From Methanobacteriota archaeon (lineage in GTDB: Archaea > Thermoplasmatota > Thermoplasmata > RBG-16-68-12 > JAFNFQ01), in the NCBI GenBank assembly GCA_017885655.1, contig JAFNFQ010000065.1, positions 1 to 42,460 of the forward strand: DNA of 42,460 bases, in the 5' to 3' direction. Positions 29,301 through 36,766 of this stretch are shown here, piece after piece (the stretch's first letter is position 1; each line of letters opens with the position of its first letter). Under the pieces are notes generated by a model. That model was not told the DNA's origin. It worked only from the letters and a program-made list of their open reading frames with translations, and made no database searches. The translations under genes were made by a program, and so were the position numbers.

Positions 29301-31451
29301 GATGTCGTATGTGTACATGCGTCCGTTGACGTTGCTCGGTGACGGGGTTGAGGATATGAACGTGGTGTATTCGGGGATCGTGTCGACAATGACGACGCCC
29401 GTAGCTGTGCCGTTCCCGGTATTGTGATATGCCAAAGTATAGGTGATGATGTCTCCGGGATCCGCTGTCGTGACATCCGCGGTCTTGCTGAAAGACATGA
29501 CCGGCGCGGTCACCGTGATATTCTTCCAGTCGTCGACTGGCGGCTCGGGGCCACCGGGGCCATTGTACTTCACGCTGCCAAGGTTGGCCAGCACCGTCCC
29601 GTCTGGCGTCCCAATGTCGACTTGGACGGTAATGGTCACTTCTCCCGATGCACCCGCGTTGACGTCGCCGATGTTCCACGTGTAGACCTTCCCGCTGACG
29701 GTGCTATAAGGTGGAGCGGAGCTAACGTAGGTCACATGATCTGGGACGGTGTCCTGGATTACCACGTCGTAAGCAGTGCTGCTGCCAGTATTTGCATAGT
29801 GCAGAGTGTAGGTTATTTCGTCGCCGGGATCGGCCGCGTCTTGGTCGGCTGTCTTGGTGAAGGCTAATTGAGGAAGGCCAACGACCGGCTCAGTGTAGAG
29901 CGGTGGCGTGGGGCCGTCGAAGATTGTCGCGCCCGATGTCCCGCTCTTCCCTGCCGCGTAGGCGCCGGCGTTGAGCATGATGGTCTGGCCCGCCTTCTCG
30001 GGCCCTGGGAGCAGAAACACCTGATAGTCCAAGGTCGCGCTCGTATTCGGTGCCAACATCCCGACGCTCCACGTTATCTTGCCGGTGAGTGGGTCGAAAG
30101 ATAGCGATCCTTGTGTGACGGTGTATATGCCGAGCCACGTGACGTCGCTGAGCTGGGCCGTGTCAGTCACGACAACATTGGTTGCAGTGTCCGCGCCCGT
30201 GTTGGCGACATTGATGCTGATCTCATAGACGGTGGTCTCGCCAACGATTGGCGGGTTGGGGCCGCTCACGACGCCACCTGGATAGCTCTCTGAGAAGTAC
30301 TTTGAGATGTCGAGGACCGCCGGGTTTACTCCGCCAGGCACGTGGCTCTGGAAGTTTCTATATCCGGTGTCAACCTTCCAAGTGTCACCGCCCTTCTTCG
30401 TCTGTATGTAGGGAATGACTTCACTGAAACCTATTTCCCTCACTTCGAACGTGTAGTCGGTCACCCAGAAGTCCTTGTTATCGGTGTCGCCTAGATCCGA
30501 GCCAGTGTACTGCTGCTTGTCAGTCCAATACATGCTGTAGCCCGGAGGGACGCCGTCGACTATGCTGCCGGGATCGTAATCGTCATAGAAGTACATGGAG
30601 ACGGACATCATCCTGATGCTGATTCCATTGAAATAGCACTGGAGTATGAACCAATCCAGCCCCTGGGCGCTGGATTGTTGGTACATGCTGCGGACATGGA
30701 ACAAGTCCCCCGCGTCCGCGAACACAATCTTGGGCTCCGTGTCGATCCATTCAAGGTCGTTCTGGCCGATGGATGCCGTCTTACCCATTTCTATCGTGTA
30801 GAGGTCGGAAGTGATGGTCTGCATCGAGCCGCCCTCGGTCGTGCTGAAATTCAGCTCCAATTGGAACTGCTCCATGTCGTCAACGAGTGAGAGCGAAGCG
30901 GAGTTTGAGCCGTTGTAGTCGGAACCGGGCGTGGTGTTCACCGGGACATAGCCGGTCTTGTTCAGATTCCAATATATGTAGTAGGTGCCGACAGCCAGCT
31001 GGCCATCGTTCAAACCATCGAGCATGTCGAGGTTCCTCGGTGTGTCATCGTCTATGATCAGGTCATTGACACTGTCGTAATTGTAGTCAAGCATCGTTGC
31101 GGATGGGCTGTATATGACCTCGGTTGTGGCTATCTTCCCTAAAAGGAAAGCCTCCTCCGGGTCCGCCTCAGATTTTGTCGGCGGGAAACCGTCTTTGTCG
31201 CTTGCGCGCGTCGTGGGATCGAGCACCGCCCAAGGCGAAAGTATTGTCGCCGTCGGGAGGCTCTCTGGCGGATTCGATTGCGGTGCATTTTGGTTCTGGC
31301 TGATTGCCAGTGCCGTGAAAGCACTCGCAAGAATCGCGGTCGCAACTATGGCACTCGTCACGCGGCGGGAGAGGACCTGCCGCACTTTCTTGGCTCCGAT
31401 ATTTACCAATGCTCCACTCACCCAGGGCGAAGAGACGACCCGAGTCGCCAC
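23382..31451 (-). CDS. Giant secreted/surface protein (about 2.69 kaa) with tandem DUF11-type repeats
   Basis: Signal-like VRQVLSRRVTSAIVATAILASAFTALA; repeats of KTADVxxADPGDxITYTLxYxNTGTGxATxVVVxDTIPxHVTFxSSxP...YTWDIGxVxxGxxGxITITVxVxxGTPDxTxLxNxATxDYxDANGNxYxQ. ORF track starts at 31571 but a TATA-like element at 31511-31520 argues for a GTG at 31451. Confidence 0.88.
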   Translation of the reverse strand: MATRVVSSPWVSGALVNIGAKKVRQVLSRRVTSAIVATAILASAFTALAISQNQNAPQSNPPESLPTATILSPWAVLDPTTRASDKDGFPPTKSEADPEEAFLLGKIATTEVIYSPSATMLDYNYDSVNDLIIDDDTPRNLDMLDGLNDGQLAVGTYYIYWNLNKTGYVPVNTTPGSDYNGSNSASLSLVDDMEQFQLELNFSTTEGGSMQTITSDLYTIEMGKTASIGQNDLEWIDTEPKIVFADAGDLFHVRSMYQQSSAQGLDWFILQCYFNGISIRMMSVSMYFYDDYDPGSIVDGVPPGYSMYWTDKQQYTGSDLGDTDNKDFWVTDYTFEVREIGFSEVIPYIQTKKGGDTWKVDTGYRNFQSHVPGGVNPAVLDISKYFSESYPGGVVSGPNPPIVGETTVYEISINVANTGADTATNVVVTDTAQLSDVTWLGIYTVTQGSLSFDPLTGKITWSVGMLAPNTSATLDYQVFLLPGPEKAGQTIMLNAGAYAAGKSGTSGATIFDGPTPPLYTEPVVGLPQLAFTKTADQDAADPGDEITYTLHYANTGSSTAYDVVIQDTVPDHVTYVSSAPPYSTVSGKVYTWNIGDVNAGASGEVTITVQVDIGTPDGTVLANLGSVKYNGPGGPEPPVDDWKNITVTAPVMSFSKTADVTTADPGDIITYTLAYHNTGNGTATGVVIVDTIPEYTTFISSTPSPSNVNGRMYTYDIGSVPAETSGTVVITVKVNAGTPDDTILENVAVMNYDDANGNPYPEEPGSATTTVTAPIITFDKSVDVTNANPGDLLTYTLSYHNTGTGTATGVVIQDTIPEHVTFVSSTPSPSSVNGRVYTYNIGSLAGGASGTITIVVKVNAFVPDGTELINVATFNYDDANGNPYPEKSDSATTTVTAPVMTFSKTASAEFADPGDKVTYTLAYANVGTGWATGVVVTDTIPDHVTYVSSSPGYDSVSGMTYTWNVGDLAPGDDGTITITIEINAGTPDQTGLTDHATLDYADVNGNSYPQMTDSATTTVTAPVMTFTKSADVSQADPGDVITYTLQYKNTGTGDATDVVVKDTISSYTTFYDANPWYSSVSGRTYTWNVGTVPAGAEGNIILKVKVNAGTPDGTGIINTATLDYDDANGNPDNQLSDEATVIVTAPVMSFSKVADVQFANPGDTITYTLTYSNDGAGWATGVVVTDTIPERVTFQTANPWYTSVNGRTYSWDIGDVAPESSGTITVTVNVDVGVTDQTVLTNTATFNYDDANGNPGNELSDSASTTVTAPVMTFSKSADVAFADPGDYIQYALTYKNIGTGVATGVIVKDTIPNGVAFVSSSPSYSSVSGKTYEWDVGTVDAGVTGTITITVQVDAGMADQTALTNVATFDYADANGNYYPQMSDDATTTVTAPVMSFSKEADVELANPGDTVTYTLTYKNTGTGMASLVVLVDYLPTYMTFFDATPYPDSISGNTITWDIGDVAPGATETVVLRATVDAGTPDGSLLHNVATFDYADANGNYYPQLSDSFDVETSAPVMSFMKSADVTTADPGDQIVYTLHYGNSGSGAATAVVVVDTLPEHVAFITASPYPDSISGRVLTWDVGTVGAHTSGDITITVMVDVGTPDGTFLVNTATLDYDDVNGNAYEQLPGEAQVTVTAPILHVSKVADVTEADPGDYITYTITYYNSGSGVAAGVVITDTIPEHVTFVSSTPSYDQVNGRTYEWDIGAALGDGNGGSVVIVVQVDAGTPDATLLHNVATLDYADANGNCYDQLSDDADTTVTAPVVDLTKTADVEYADPGDQITYTVIFANSGSGSATDIYISDTIPEHVTFISSNLEYSGVSGRTYTWYRGSLGPGESITIIIVVEVDAYTPDQTLLHNYATADYNDDNGNPYQQLVAYADAVVTAPDFTFYKVANVDTADPGDEITYTLNWQNLGTGWASGVVIQDTLPDHVQFVASSPTYTSVNGNVYTWDLGDVGPSEYGQIIITVSVQVGLPDKTILHNVATLEYADANGNVYPPISDYADVQVTAPVLSFEKTGDVTTADPGDYITYQLCYENSGAGMATDVVVSDTMPDHVTFYDSTPLPDSQNGATLYWNIGNVGGGSGGISLVVQVEPGTADRILLHNTADLGYADANGNQYPQIGGYWDVHVTAPVMTFTKSADADKADPGDYITYTLHYENTGTGYAGDVNIADTLPADVTLILASIEPTSIFGQVLTWDIESVAPSTSVSITVVVMVNVGTADQTQLHNAATLDYSDANGNFIEQLSGYADAAVTAPVMTFEKTAGNITYGAFVMANFTIRIAGEKWHDVRLSLWDGNVWTEVASVTRYPGSPDDQSVTVYNVRIYVLRPFAARIVYTPLDDPINGQWWGDDPCWLTLTFRDGDVKRLFHNFNVRHEDTWIWEIPDFLPYIKNEPITFDATIPYTVVYENIGTGDATNVVVSDILPAGSTLLNSSPPYDSSSGDVYTWYIGYVAAGGKGYVFTNISYIFEVNGTVVTNEATLDYSDANGNFIEQLRAFLDSVLIAPDIDGINDVSPINGGLNTAPGITPATPEVEPVNGALLKQTPAVSPRSVPPRPITEGNIGHVGLSDSGIRNRDVGATHYALNQMTPTSPDTARECIDESVKSLPDEMQSDAAGLREIPIDTKVQPTIDMKASLNAREPGLAEVTISPASAGPASLPTSSSTTQSCAFSITGRTTWGRDGE
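24663..29867 (-). repeat. 14 consecutive ~124-aa (~372-bp) DUF11-type repeat modules
   Basis: Module starts LAFTKTADQ, MSFSKTADV, ITFDKSVDV, MTFSKTASA, MTFTKSADV, MSFSKVADV, MTFSKSADV, MSFSKEADV, MSFMKSADV, LHVSKVADV, VDLTKTADV, FTFYKVANV, LSFEKTGDV, MTFTKSADA; 5205 nt/14 = 372. Confidence 0.9.
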
Positions 31452-31510
31452 TCCTCTGCCACGACCACCGATGAAGTGATTGCGGCTTCCCCGCGGACCG
31501 ATTGAGAGGT

Positions 31511-31520
31511 GCTTATATCC
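31511..31520. promoter_or_regulatory. TATA-like element gcttatatcc in the divergent intergenic region
   Basis: AT-rich box between divergent DUF11-protein and ABC genes; spacing fits an archaeal TATA box for either direction. Confidence 0.45.
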
Positions 31521-31576
31521 CCATTTTGGCACAAGTGTGGAACAGCTGGTTCTCAAACTTGAAAAGAACAACCTTT

Positions 31577-31634
31577 AGACCTACGCAGGTCTGCTGGAAA
31601 GGACAGGCATGTCCCGCTGAGTCTCCCGACTCAG
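31577..31634 (+). promoter_or_regulatory. Candidate structured 5' leader: three consecutive perfect stem-loops upstream of the ABC exporter operon
   Basis: AGACCT-ACGC-AGGTCT (31577-31592), GGACA-GGCA-TGTCC (31601-31614), CTGAGTC-TCCC-GACTCAG (31617-31634). Confidence 0.45.
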
Positions 31635-31657
31635 GTGACCAGTCAAGAGGCTAAACC

Positions 31658-32629
31658 ATGGCAATGATCGAGACCGACAGACTGAGCAGGAAGTTCGGAG
31701 ACCTGACGGCAGTCGATTCCGTGAGTTTCAATGTGGAGCGGGGGGAGATCTTCGGGCTGCTTGGGCCGAACGGCGCTGGCAAGACCACGACGATAAACAT
31801 GCTCGTCACCCTGCTCCCGCCAACTTCGGGCACTGCCAAGGTCAACGGTTTCGACATACGCGCTCAGCCCGCGAAGGTCCGGCAATCTGTGGGGATAGTC
31901 TTCCAGGACCCGAGCTTGGATACTATTCTGACGGGCCGCGAGAACCTGGAGCTGCACGCACGCCTCTACAGCGTCCCCAAAGCGGTCTGGAAAAAGAGGA
32001 TTGCCGAACTACTGGCCCTCATGGATCTGGAGGACAGGGCGGACAACATTGTCAGGCATTATTCTGGCGGGATGAGGAGGCGGCTCGAGCTGGCCAGGGG
32101 CCTGCTGCATCGCCCCGCCGTGCTGTTCCTCGACGAGCCGACCCTGGGGCTCGATCCACAGACACGGGAGCTCACATGGCGGTACATCAAGGCGATGGCG
32201 CAGCAGGAGCAGACCACGATAGTCCTCACGACCCATTATATGGAGGAAGCCGACAACGTCTGCGACCGCATCGGCATTATCGATCACGGAAAGGTCATAG
32301 CCCTCGACACCCCGGACAACCTTGAGCGTCGCCTTGGCGGGGATCTCGTGTGCCTGAAAATCAAGAACCCGGATCTCAAAGTACTGGAGCGACTCTCCTA
32401 CGTCAAGAATGTCGAGGTGAAGGATGGGCAGGTCGGCCTGACCGTCGAGAACGCGGCGGTGCATCTGAAGGAGATACTCTCGTTGTTCGATAATGTGGAA
32501 GCCGTGGAGGTAAGGACGCCGACGCTCAACGACGTATTTCTGAAATACACGGGGCGGGCGATCAGAGAGGATGATACCGACGAAGGTTGGGCCGAGGCTG
32601 CTTGGCGGTACCAGGCAGGGGGGAGATGA
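31658..32629 (+). CDS. ABC transporter ATP-binding protein (DrrA/ABC-2 type exporter)
   Basis: Walker A GPNGAGKTT, signature HYSGGMRRRLELARGLLH, Walker B VLFLDEPTLGLD; DrrA-like C-terminal extension. Confidence 0.95.
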   Translation: MAMIETDRLSRKFGDLTAVDSVSFNVERGEIFGLLGPNGAGKTTTINMLVTLLPPTSGTAKVNGFDIRAQPAKVRQSVGIVFQDPSLDTILTGRENLELHARLYSVPKAVWKKRIAELLALMDLEDRADNIVRHYSGGMRRRLELARGLLHRPAVLFLDEPTLGLDPQTRELTWRYIKAMAQQEQTTIVLTTHYMEEADNVCDRIGIIDHGKVIALDTPDNLERRLGGDLVCLKIKNPDLKVLERLSYVKNVEVKDGQVGLTVENAAVHLKEILSLFDNVEAVEVRTPTLNDVFLKYTGRAIREDDTDEGWAEAAWRYQAGGR

Positions 32630-32630
32630 A

Positions 32631-33386
32631 ATGCCAGGAACCCTTGGGGGCATCTACGGCATCTGGCTGAGGGAGTTCAAGGTCTTCCAGAGAGAGAAAT
32701 CCAGGGTCATATCGAGCATAGTCACCCCGCTGATGTGGTTGGTTATCGTCGGGGGCGGTCTTGGCGGCTCGATCAATCCCGTGGGTTTCAGCTATCAGGC
32801 GTTTATGTTCCCTGGAATCGTGATGATGCTGGCCTTGTTCTCCTCGGTCTTCTTCGGCCTCTACATAGTCTGGGACAGGAAGATAGACGTGCTCAAGGAG
32901 ATCCTGGTCTCACCCGTGCCGAGGACGGCTATCTTCTTCGGCAAGGTTCTAGGCGGTTGCACCGACGTCATCCTGCAGGTTTGCGTTTTCCTGGTCATAG
33001 GAGTATTCTTCGCGCCGATGTCCGCGGTGATTGTCGTTGCCGCGCTGGGAATAGCGATGCTGGTGGCGATCGGAATGGTTTCGGTCGGTCTGACGATCGG
33101 CTCTTTCTTTGAGAGCTTAGAGGGGTTCCAGGTGATAATCAGCTTCCTCGTCTTCCCGCTTTTCTTCCTGTCCGGCGCCCTGTATCCGCTCAGTGGCGGC
33201 AATGTGCCGGTATGGCTGACGACGGTTTCTTACCTCGACCCGCTGACCTACGGGGTCGACGCGCTCAGGTCGATCCAGCTCGGAACGCCTTCAGCCATCC
33301 CGCTCCCGCTCGATTTCGCGGTAATCATCGGATTTGCTGCCGTGATGGTCGTGGTGGGGACTTTAGCTTTCAAGCGCATGAAGTAG
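32631..33386 (+). CDS. ABC-2 type transporter permease
   Basis: Starts 1 nt after the ATPase stop; six hydrophobic helices; VTPLMWLVIVGGGLGG and FPLFFLSGALYPLSG motifs. Confidence 0.93.
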   Translation: MPGTLGGIYGIWLREFKVFQREKSRVISSIVTPLMWLVIVGGGLGGSINPVGFSYQAFMFPGIVMMLALFSSVFFGLYIVWDRKIDVLKEILVSPVPRTAIFFGKVLGGCTDVILQVCVFLVIGVFFAPMSAVIVVAALGIAMLVAIGMVSVGLTIGSFFESLEGFQVIISFLVFPLFFLSGALYPLSGGNVPVWLTTVSYLDPLTYGVDALRSIQLGTPSAIPLPLDFAVIIGFAAVMVVVGTLAFKRMK

Positions 33387-33428
33387 AGAAACCCTAATGA
33401 ATCCGTAGACGATGAACCCGCCGGACCT

Positions 33429-33983
33429 ATGGCCAAGATATACACGCGTCGAGGAGACTCAGGGGAGACCGATCTCATAGGCGGGACGCGGGTCCCCAAA
33501 GACGATCTGAGGATCGCGGCTCTCGGCGAAGTCGATGAACTCAACGCCGCAATCGGACTCGCGATGGCGGTGATAGAGGATAGAGACATCACCGCAGCCC
33601 TTCATCGAGTCCAGAACGATCTGTTCACGGTCGGGGCCGATCTTTCCGTCGCGCCTGGCAAAGAGCTGAAGCTGCCGAAGGTGACAGAGGGGCATGTCAA
33701 AGCTCTCGAGCGGGATATCGAGAAGTTGAGTCCGGGAGCGGCGAGCGAGTTCGTCTTGCCTGGCGGGTCGATGCAGGTCGCATGCCTTCAGCTCGCCAGG
33801 GCCATTGCCCGCCGGGCAGAGAGGGCGGCGGTCGCACTCTCCCGACACCAGGAATTAAGCAAACACGTCCTGGAGTACCTCAACCGCGTTTCCACGCTCC
33901 TATATGTGTTGGCATTGAACGTCAAGAAGTCCACGGGCTTGACGGAGGAGCACCCGAAGTACGATTCGCAGGAAAGGAAGTAG
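33429..33983 (+). CDS. PduO-type ATP:cob(I)alamin adenosyltransferase
   Basis: MAKIYTRRGDSGETDLIGGTRVPKDDLRIAALGEVDELNAAIGLA; LPGGSMQVACLQLARAIARRAER. Confidence 0.95.
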   Translation: MAKIYTRRGDSGETDLIGGTRVPKDDLRIAALGEVDELNAAIGLAMAVIEDRDITAALHRVQNDLFTVGADLSVAPGKELKLPKVTEGHVKALERDIEKLSPGAASEFVLPGGSMQVACLQLARAIARRAERAAVALSRHQELSKHVLEYLNRVSTLLYVLALNVKKSTGLTEEHPKYDSQERK

Positions 33984-34041
33984 CGCAGCACATTCGTTCA
34001 TCCCCACGCCAGCCTTTTTAGCTCCGCCGTCTTCTCAAATA

Positions 34042-35097
34042 GTGATGGATGTCAGGACACTCGCCCGATATCCCTTCTTCAAGGAAAGCGGCCAGCTCAT
34101 CAGAAGCAAGGACATCAGCCTGGAGGATCTGGTCGGCGACATCGCGTTGGAACGAGCGAGGCTCATGGGCAAGAGGAGGGTGCTCGTCGCCCTGGAAAAG
34201 GGCGAGGTGCCGGAGGCGCCTTTCGCCAGCGAGTACGAGGCTCTGCTGGAGCTCCTGTCCTATCCGGTCGCCCGGATGATGGTCGCTTCAGTCCAGGATC
34301 CTTACCTCACCCGCCGCTACGCTCTCTCGGAGGCGGTGGCGGCGAACAGCCGGCTACAGGGCGAGGAGATCGTTTTCATCGAGGCGGTCGCGAAGGAATT
34401 GGAGGTCGACCTCAGTCGGGAGAACGGCTCGGCAAGGATCCACTTCAGCGATTTCCTGCGGTACACGAACCAGATGAGGAGCAAGACATGGAAGCTGATC
34501 AACCAGATCGTCGATGGCGGCTACGTCATCCTCACCAAGCAGAAGGCGATACGCGTCCTCCAGAATGCCATCCAAAAGAAGATCGAGAAGGAGCTCGAAG
34601 AGATGGTCGTGAACGATCTAATCCTCAGAGGCTTCCAGGGTCAGTTGGATGAGATAAGGGGGATCGTTGCTGAGAAGAAGGCCAGATTCAAGGCGGAGGA
34701 CCTCGGCAAGGTTAGAATCACTAGATTCCCGCCATGCATGTACCAGCTGCTCGCAATGGTGCAGGCCGGTGAGAATGTTCCCCACACCGGGCGGTTCGCG
34801 ATAGTGTCCTTCCTCCACAACTTGGGGATGTCCAACGAGGAGATTTTCAACGTGTTCGCGACGGTCCCAGACTTCAACGAGCGCAAGACTGGCTACCAGA
34901 TCGAGCACATAACCGGGAAGATCAGCTCCACCGAGTACACCCCGCCTGAATGCGCGACGATGAAGTCGTATGGCCTGTGCCCCGGCCCCGACGAGACATG
35001 CCTCAGAATCAGACATCCACTGAGCTACTACAGACTCAAGGCTAGGATGGAAGGCCAGAAAGGCACCGGTTCCCCGCCAAGGAAGGCTGCGAAGTAG
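34042..35097 (+). CDS. priL: DNA primase large subunit PriL
   Basis: RYPFFKESGQLI N-terminus; four conserved Cys for the Fe-S cluster (FPPCMYQ, PECATMKSYGLC, DETCLRIRHPLSYY). Confidence 0.93.
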   Translation: MMDVRTLARYPFFKESGQLIRSKDISLEDLVGDIALERARLMGKRRVLVALEKGEVPEAPFASEYEALLELLSYPVARMMVASVQDPYLTRRYALSEAVAANSRLQGEEIVFIEAVAKELEVDLSRENGSARIHFSDFLRYTNQMRSKTWKLINQIVDGGYVILTKQKAIRVLQNAIQKKIEKELEEMVVNDLILRGFQGQLDEIRGIVAEKKARFKAEDLGKVRITRFPPCMYQLLAMVQAGENVPHTGRFAIVSFLHNLGMSNEEIFNVFATVPDFNERKTGYQIEHITGKISSTEYTPPECATMKSYGLCPGPDETCLRIRHPLSYYRLKARMEGQKGTGSPPRKAAK

Positions 35098-35107
35098 CCG
35101 TGCTTCC

Positions 35108-35713
35108 CTAGGTGCGCGAGAGCTTTCTCCAGGTTGCGACTCCCCGCTGGATGGCGGTGAGGTTCCCAAACACTGCGAATATTATCATGGCCCACTCGAT
35201 GATTGTTAGACCGAAGTTGCCGAGGACCACTATCAGTTGGAGGAAGGCCGCGATGAATGTGATCACAAGGCGATCCGCCCGGCCCAGCAGACCACCGTAG
35301 TCCCGCCCGACCCCGACCGCCTGCGCCTGCGTGCCCATATAGCTTGCGAGGAGCACGCCGAGCACCGCCAGCACGCCGATACGATAGTCACAGTACGGAC
35401 CGAAGGCGATCCCGCCGAGCATGAAGATATCCGCATACCTGTCGAGGACGTGGTCGAGGAAATCGCCGCGGCTGGACGCCTTCCCGGCCAGCTTGGCAAT
35501 TCTGCCGTCAAGTGCATCGAACAACGCGTTGAGAAACACGCAGAACATCGCGGCGAGCAGGAACAGGACTCCGCCAAGGTAGAATGCGGCTCCCGCCAAG
35601 ACAGCGAATCCGAACGCCATCCACGTGAGCATGTCCGGGTCGACGTCGATCATCCTGTTGGCAATGGGCAGCAGGTACCGATCTGCCAGGTCCCGACGAG
35701 CGTCTAGTACCAT
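35108..35713 (-). CDS. CDP-alcohol phosphatidyltransferase family (archaetidylinositol phosphate synthase-like)
   Basis: DALDGRIAKLAGKASSRGDFLDHVLDRYAD matches the CDP-OH-P motif DGx2A(R/K)x8Gx3Dx3D; multi-TM. Confidence 0.88.
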   Translation of the reverse strand: MVLDARRDLADRYLLPIANRMIDVDPDMLTWMAFGFAVLAGAAFYLGGVLFLLAAMFCVFLNALFDALDGRIAKLAGKASSRGDFLDHVLDRYADIFMLGGIAFGPYCDYRIGVLAVLGVLLASYMGTQAQAVGVGRDYGGLLGRADRLVITFIAAFLQLIVVLGNFGLTIIEWAMIIFAVFGNLTAIQRGVATWRKLSRT

Positions 35714-36225
35714 GACAGAATCTCCTCGCTCCAGTCTATGCGTCCGGGCTCGTGACCCTTCACCGACCCTTTCACTATTTCAAGGATTTGGCGCGCGGCT
35801 TCCTCGGCGCTGATTGAAGTCGTGTCCACCTCGTATACGTTCTTGTTCTTCTCCAGAGCCTCGACCGTTATCAGGTCTATCGCCTCGGCCTCGAGATTTT
35901 CCCTGATTTTTTTTTCGTTCCAGCCCCTTTTCAGCAACCTGGATCTGAGGACGCTAGGCGAGCAACGAAGGACGACCACAGTGTCCGCACCGAGGCGGTG
36001 AGCGAAATGGGCGTAGATGAAGACGGAGTCGTCCGCAGGCAGGGGCAGCTCGTCCAGGCGTTCGACATCGACGATTGCGGGGAGGCCGGGTTCATCGGGA
36101 GACTCGATGAGCCCGCCTTTCCAAGCGAGATCGCTCAAGTCGACGACCTTGTGGCCTTCGCGCGAGAGCACCTCGCACACCGTGTTCTTCCCGGTGCCGG
36201 GCGTCCCAGTGATTGCCACGCGCAT
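35704..36225 (-). CDS. AK6/Fap7-like adenylate kinase/NTPase
   Basis: MRVAITGTPGTGKNTVCEVLSREGHKVVDL P-loop; VVVLRCSPSVLRSRLLKRGWNEKKIRENLEAEAIDLI; ATG 36225, upstream extension in the track is spurious; 3' end overlaps the phosphatidyltransferase start. Confidence 0.88.
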   Translation of the reverse strand: MRVAITGTPGTGKNTVCEVLSREGHKVVDLSDLAWKGGLIESPDEPGLPAIVDVERLDELPLPADDSVFIYAHFAHRLGADTVVVLRCSPSVLRSRLLKRGWNEKKIRENLEAEAIDLITVEALEKNKNVYEVDTTSISAEEAARQILEIVKGSVKGHEPGRIDWSEEILSWY

Positions 36226-36268
36226 GACGAGCGCACACTCGGCTGAGCATTTATGGCTTGTGCCGGTC

Positions 36269-36766
36269 TCATCGCTTGGAGGCTCTGACCGCGTCTTCAG
36301 CGAAAGGCGATTTCGCCGATCGCACCGCCATGTGCTCGCTTGCATAGGTCCCGAAGAAACCGCCGACGAAGAGCACCGCCCCGCCGAGAATGAGAAGCGG
36401 GAGCGCAGACCTGAGCGTGAAGAATATGTATTCCTCCGCGAACGGAATCTCGATCTCCGGAGAAAACGTCGGCGAGATGAACAGGATGTAGCCCAAGAGA
36501 GCGCCCTCCACGATGCCGAGAAGGATTTCCACGGCGAGCGTCTCGAGGCTGTCCGACAGAGCCCCGACAATCAGACCGAGGAGCAATAGGATCGCGCCCG
36601 CCAAGAGCAGGGAGGGATTCTTGGTCGTCGGAACGGACACGCTCGGCATCGTGACATAGAAAGAGAAGTATCCGACCGCGACGCCAATGGCTGCCGAGAG
36701 TGCGATTATCTTGAGGATCTTGATTGCATTCTCGCGGGTGAACTTCAGGGCGACTCCTCCGGCCAT
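36269..36766 (-). CDS. Hypothetical membrane protein
   Basis: 165 aa with about four hydrophobic segments; start overlaps the 3' end of the upstream gene. Confidence 0.7.
   Translation of the reverse strand: MAGGVALKFTRENAIKILKIIALSAAIGVAVGYFSFYVTMPSVSVPTTKNPSLLLAGAILLLLGLIVGALSDSLETLAVEILLGIVEGALLGYILFISPTFSPEIEIPFAEEYIFFTLRSALPLLILGGAVLFVGGFFGTYASEHMAVRSAKSPFAEDAVRASKR

Noticed and set aside
35704-36570. N-terminal 115-aa extension of the AK6-like ORF
   Set aside because: Ser/Arg-rich, overlaps the upstream membrane-protein gene in another frame; the P-loop start MRVAITGTPGTGK at 36225 is the natural N-terminus
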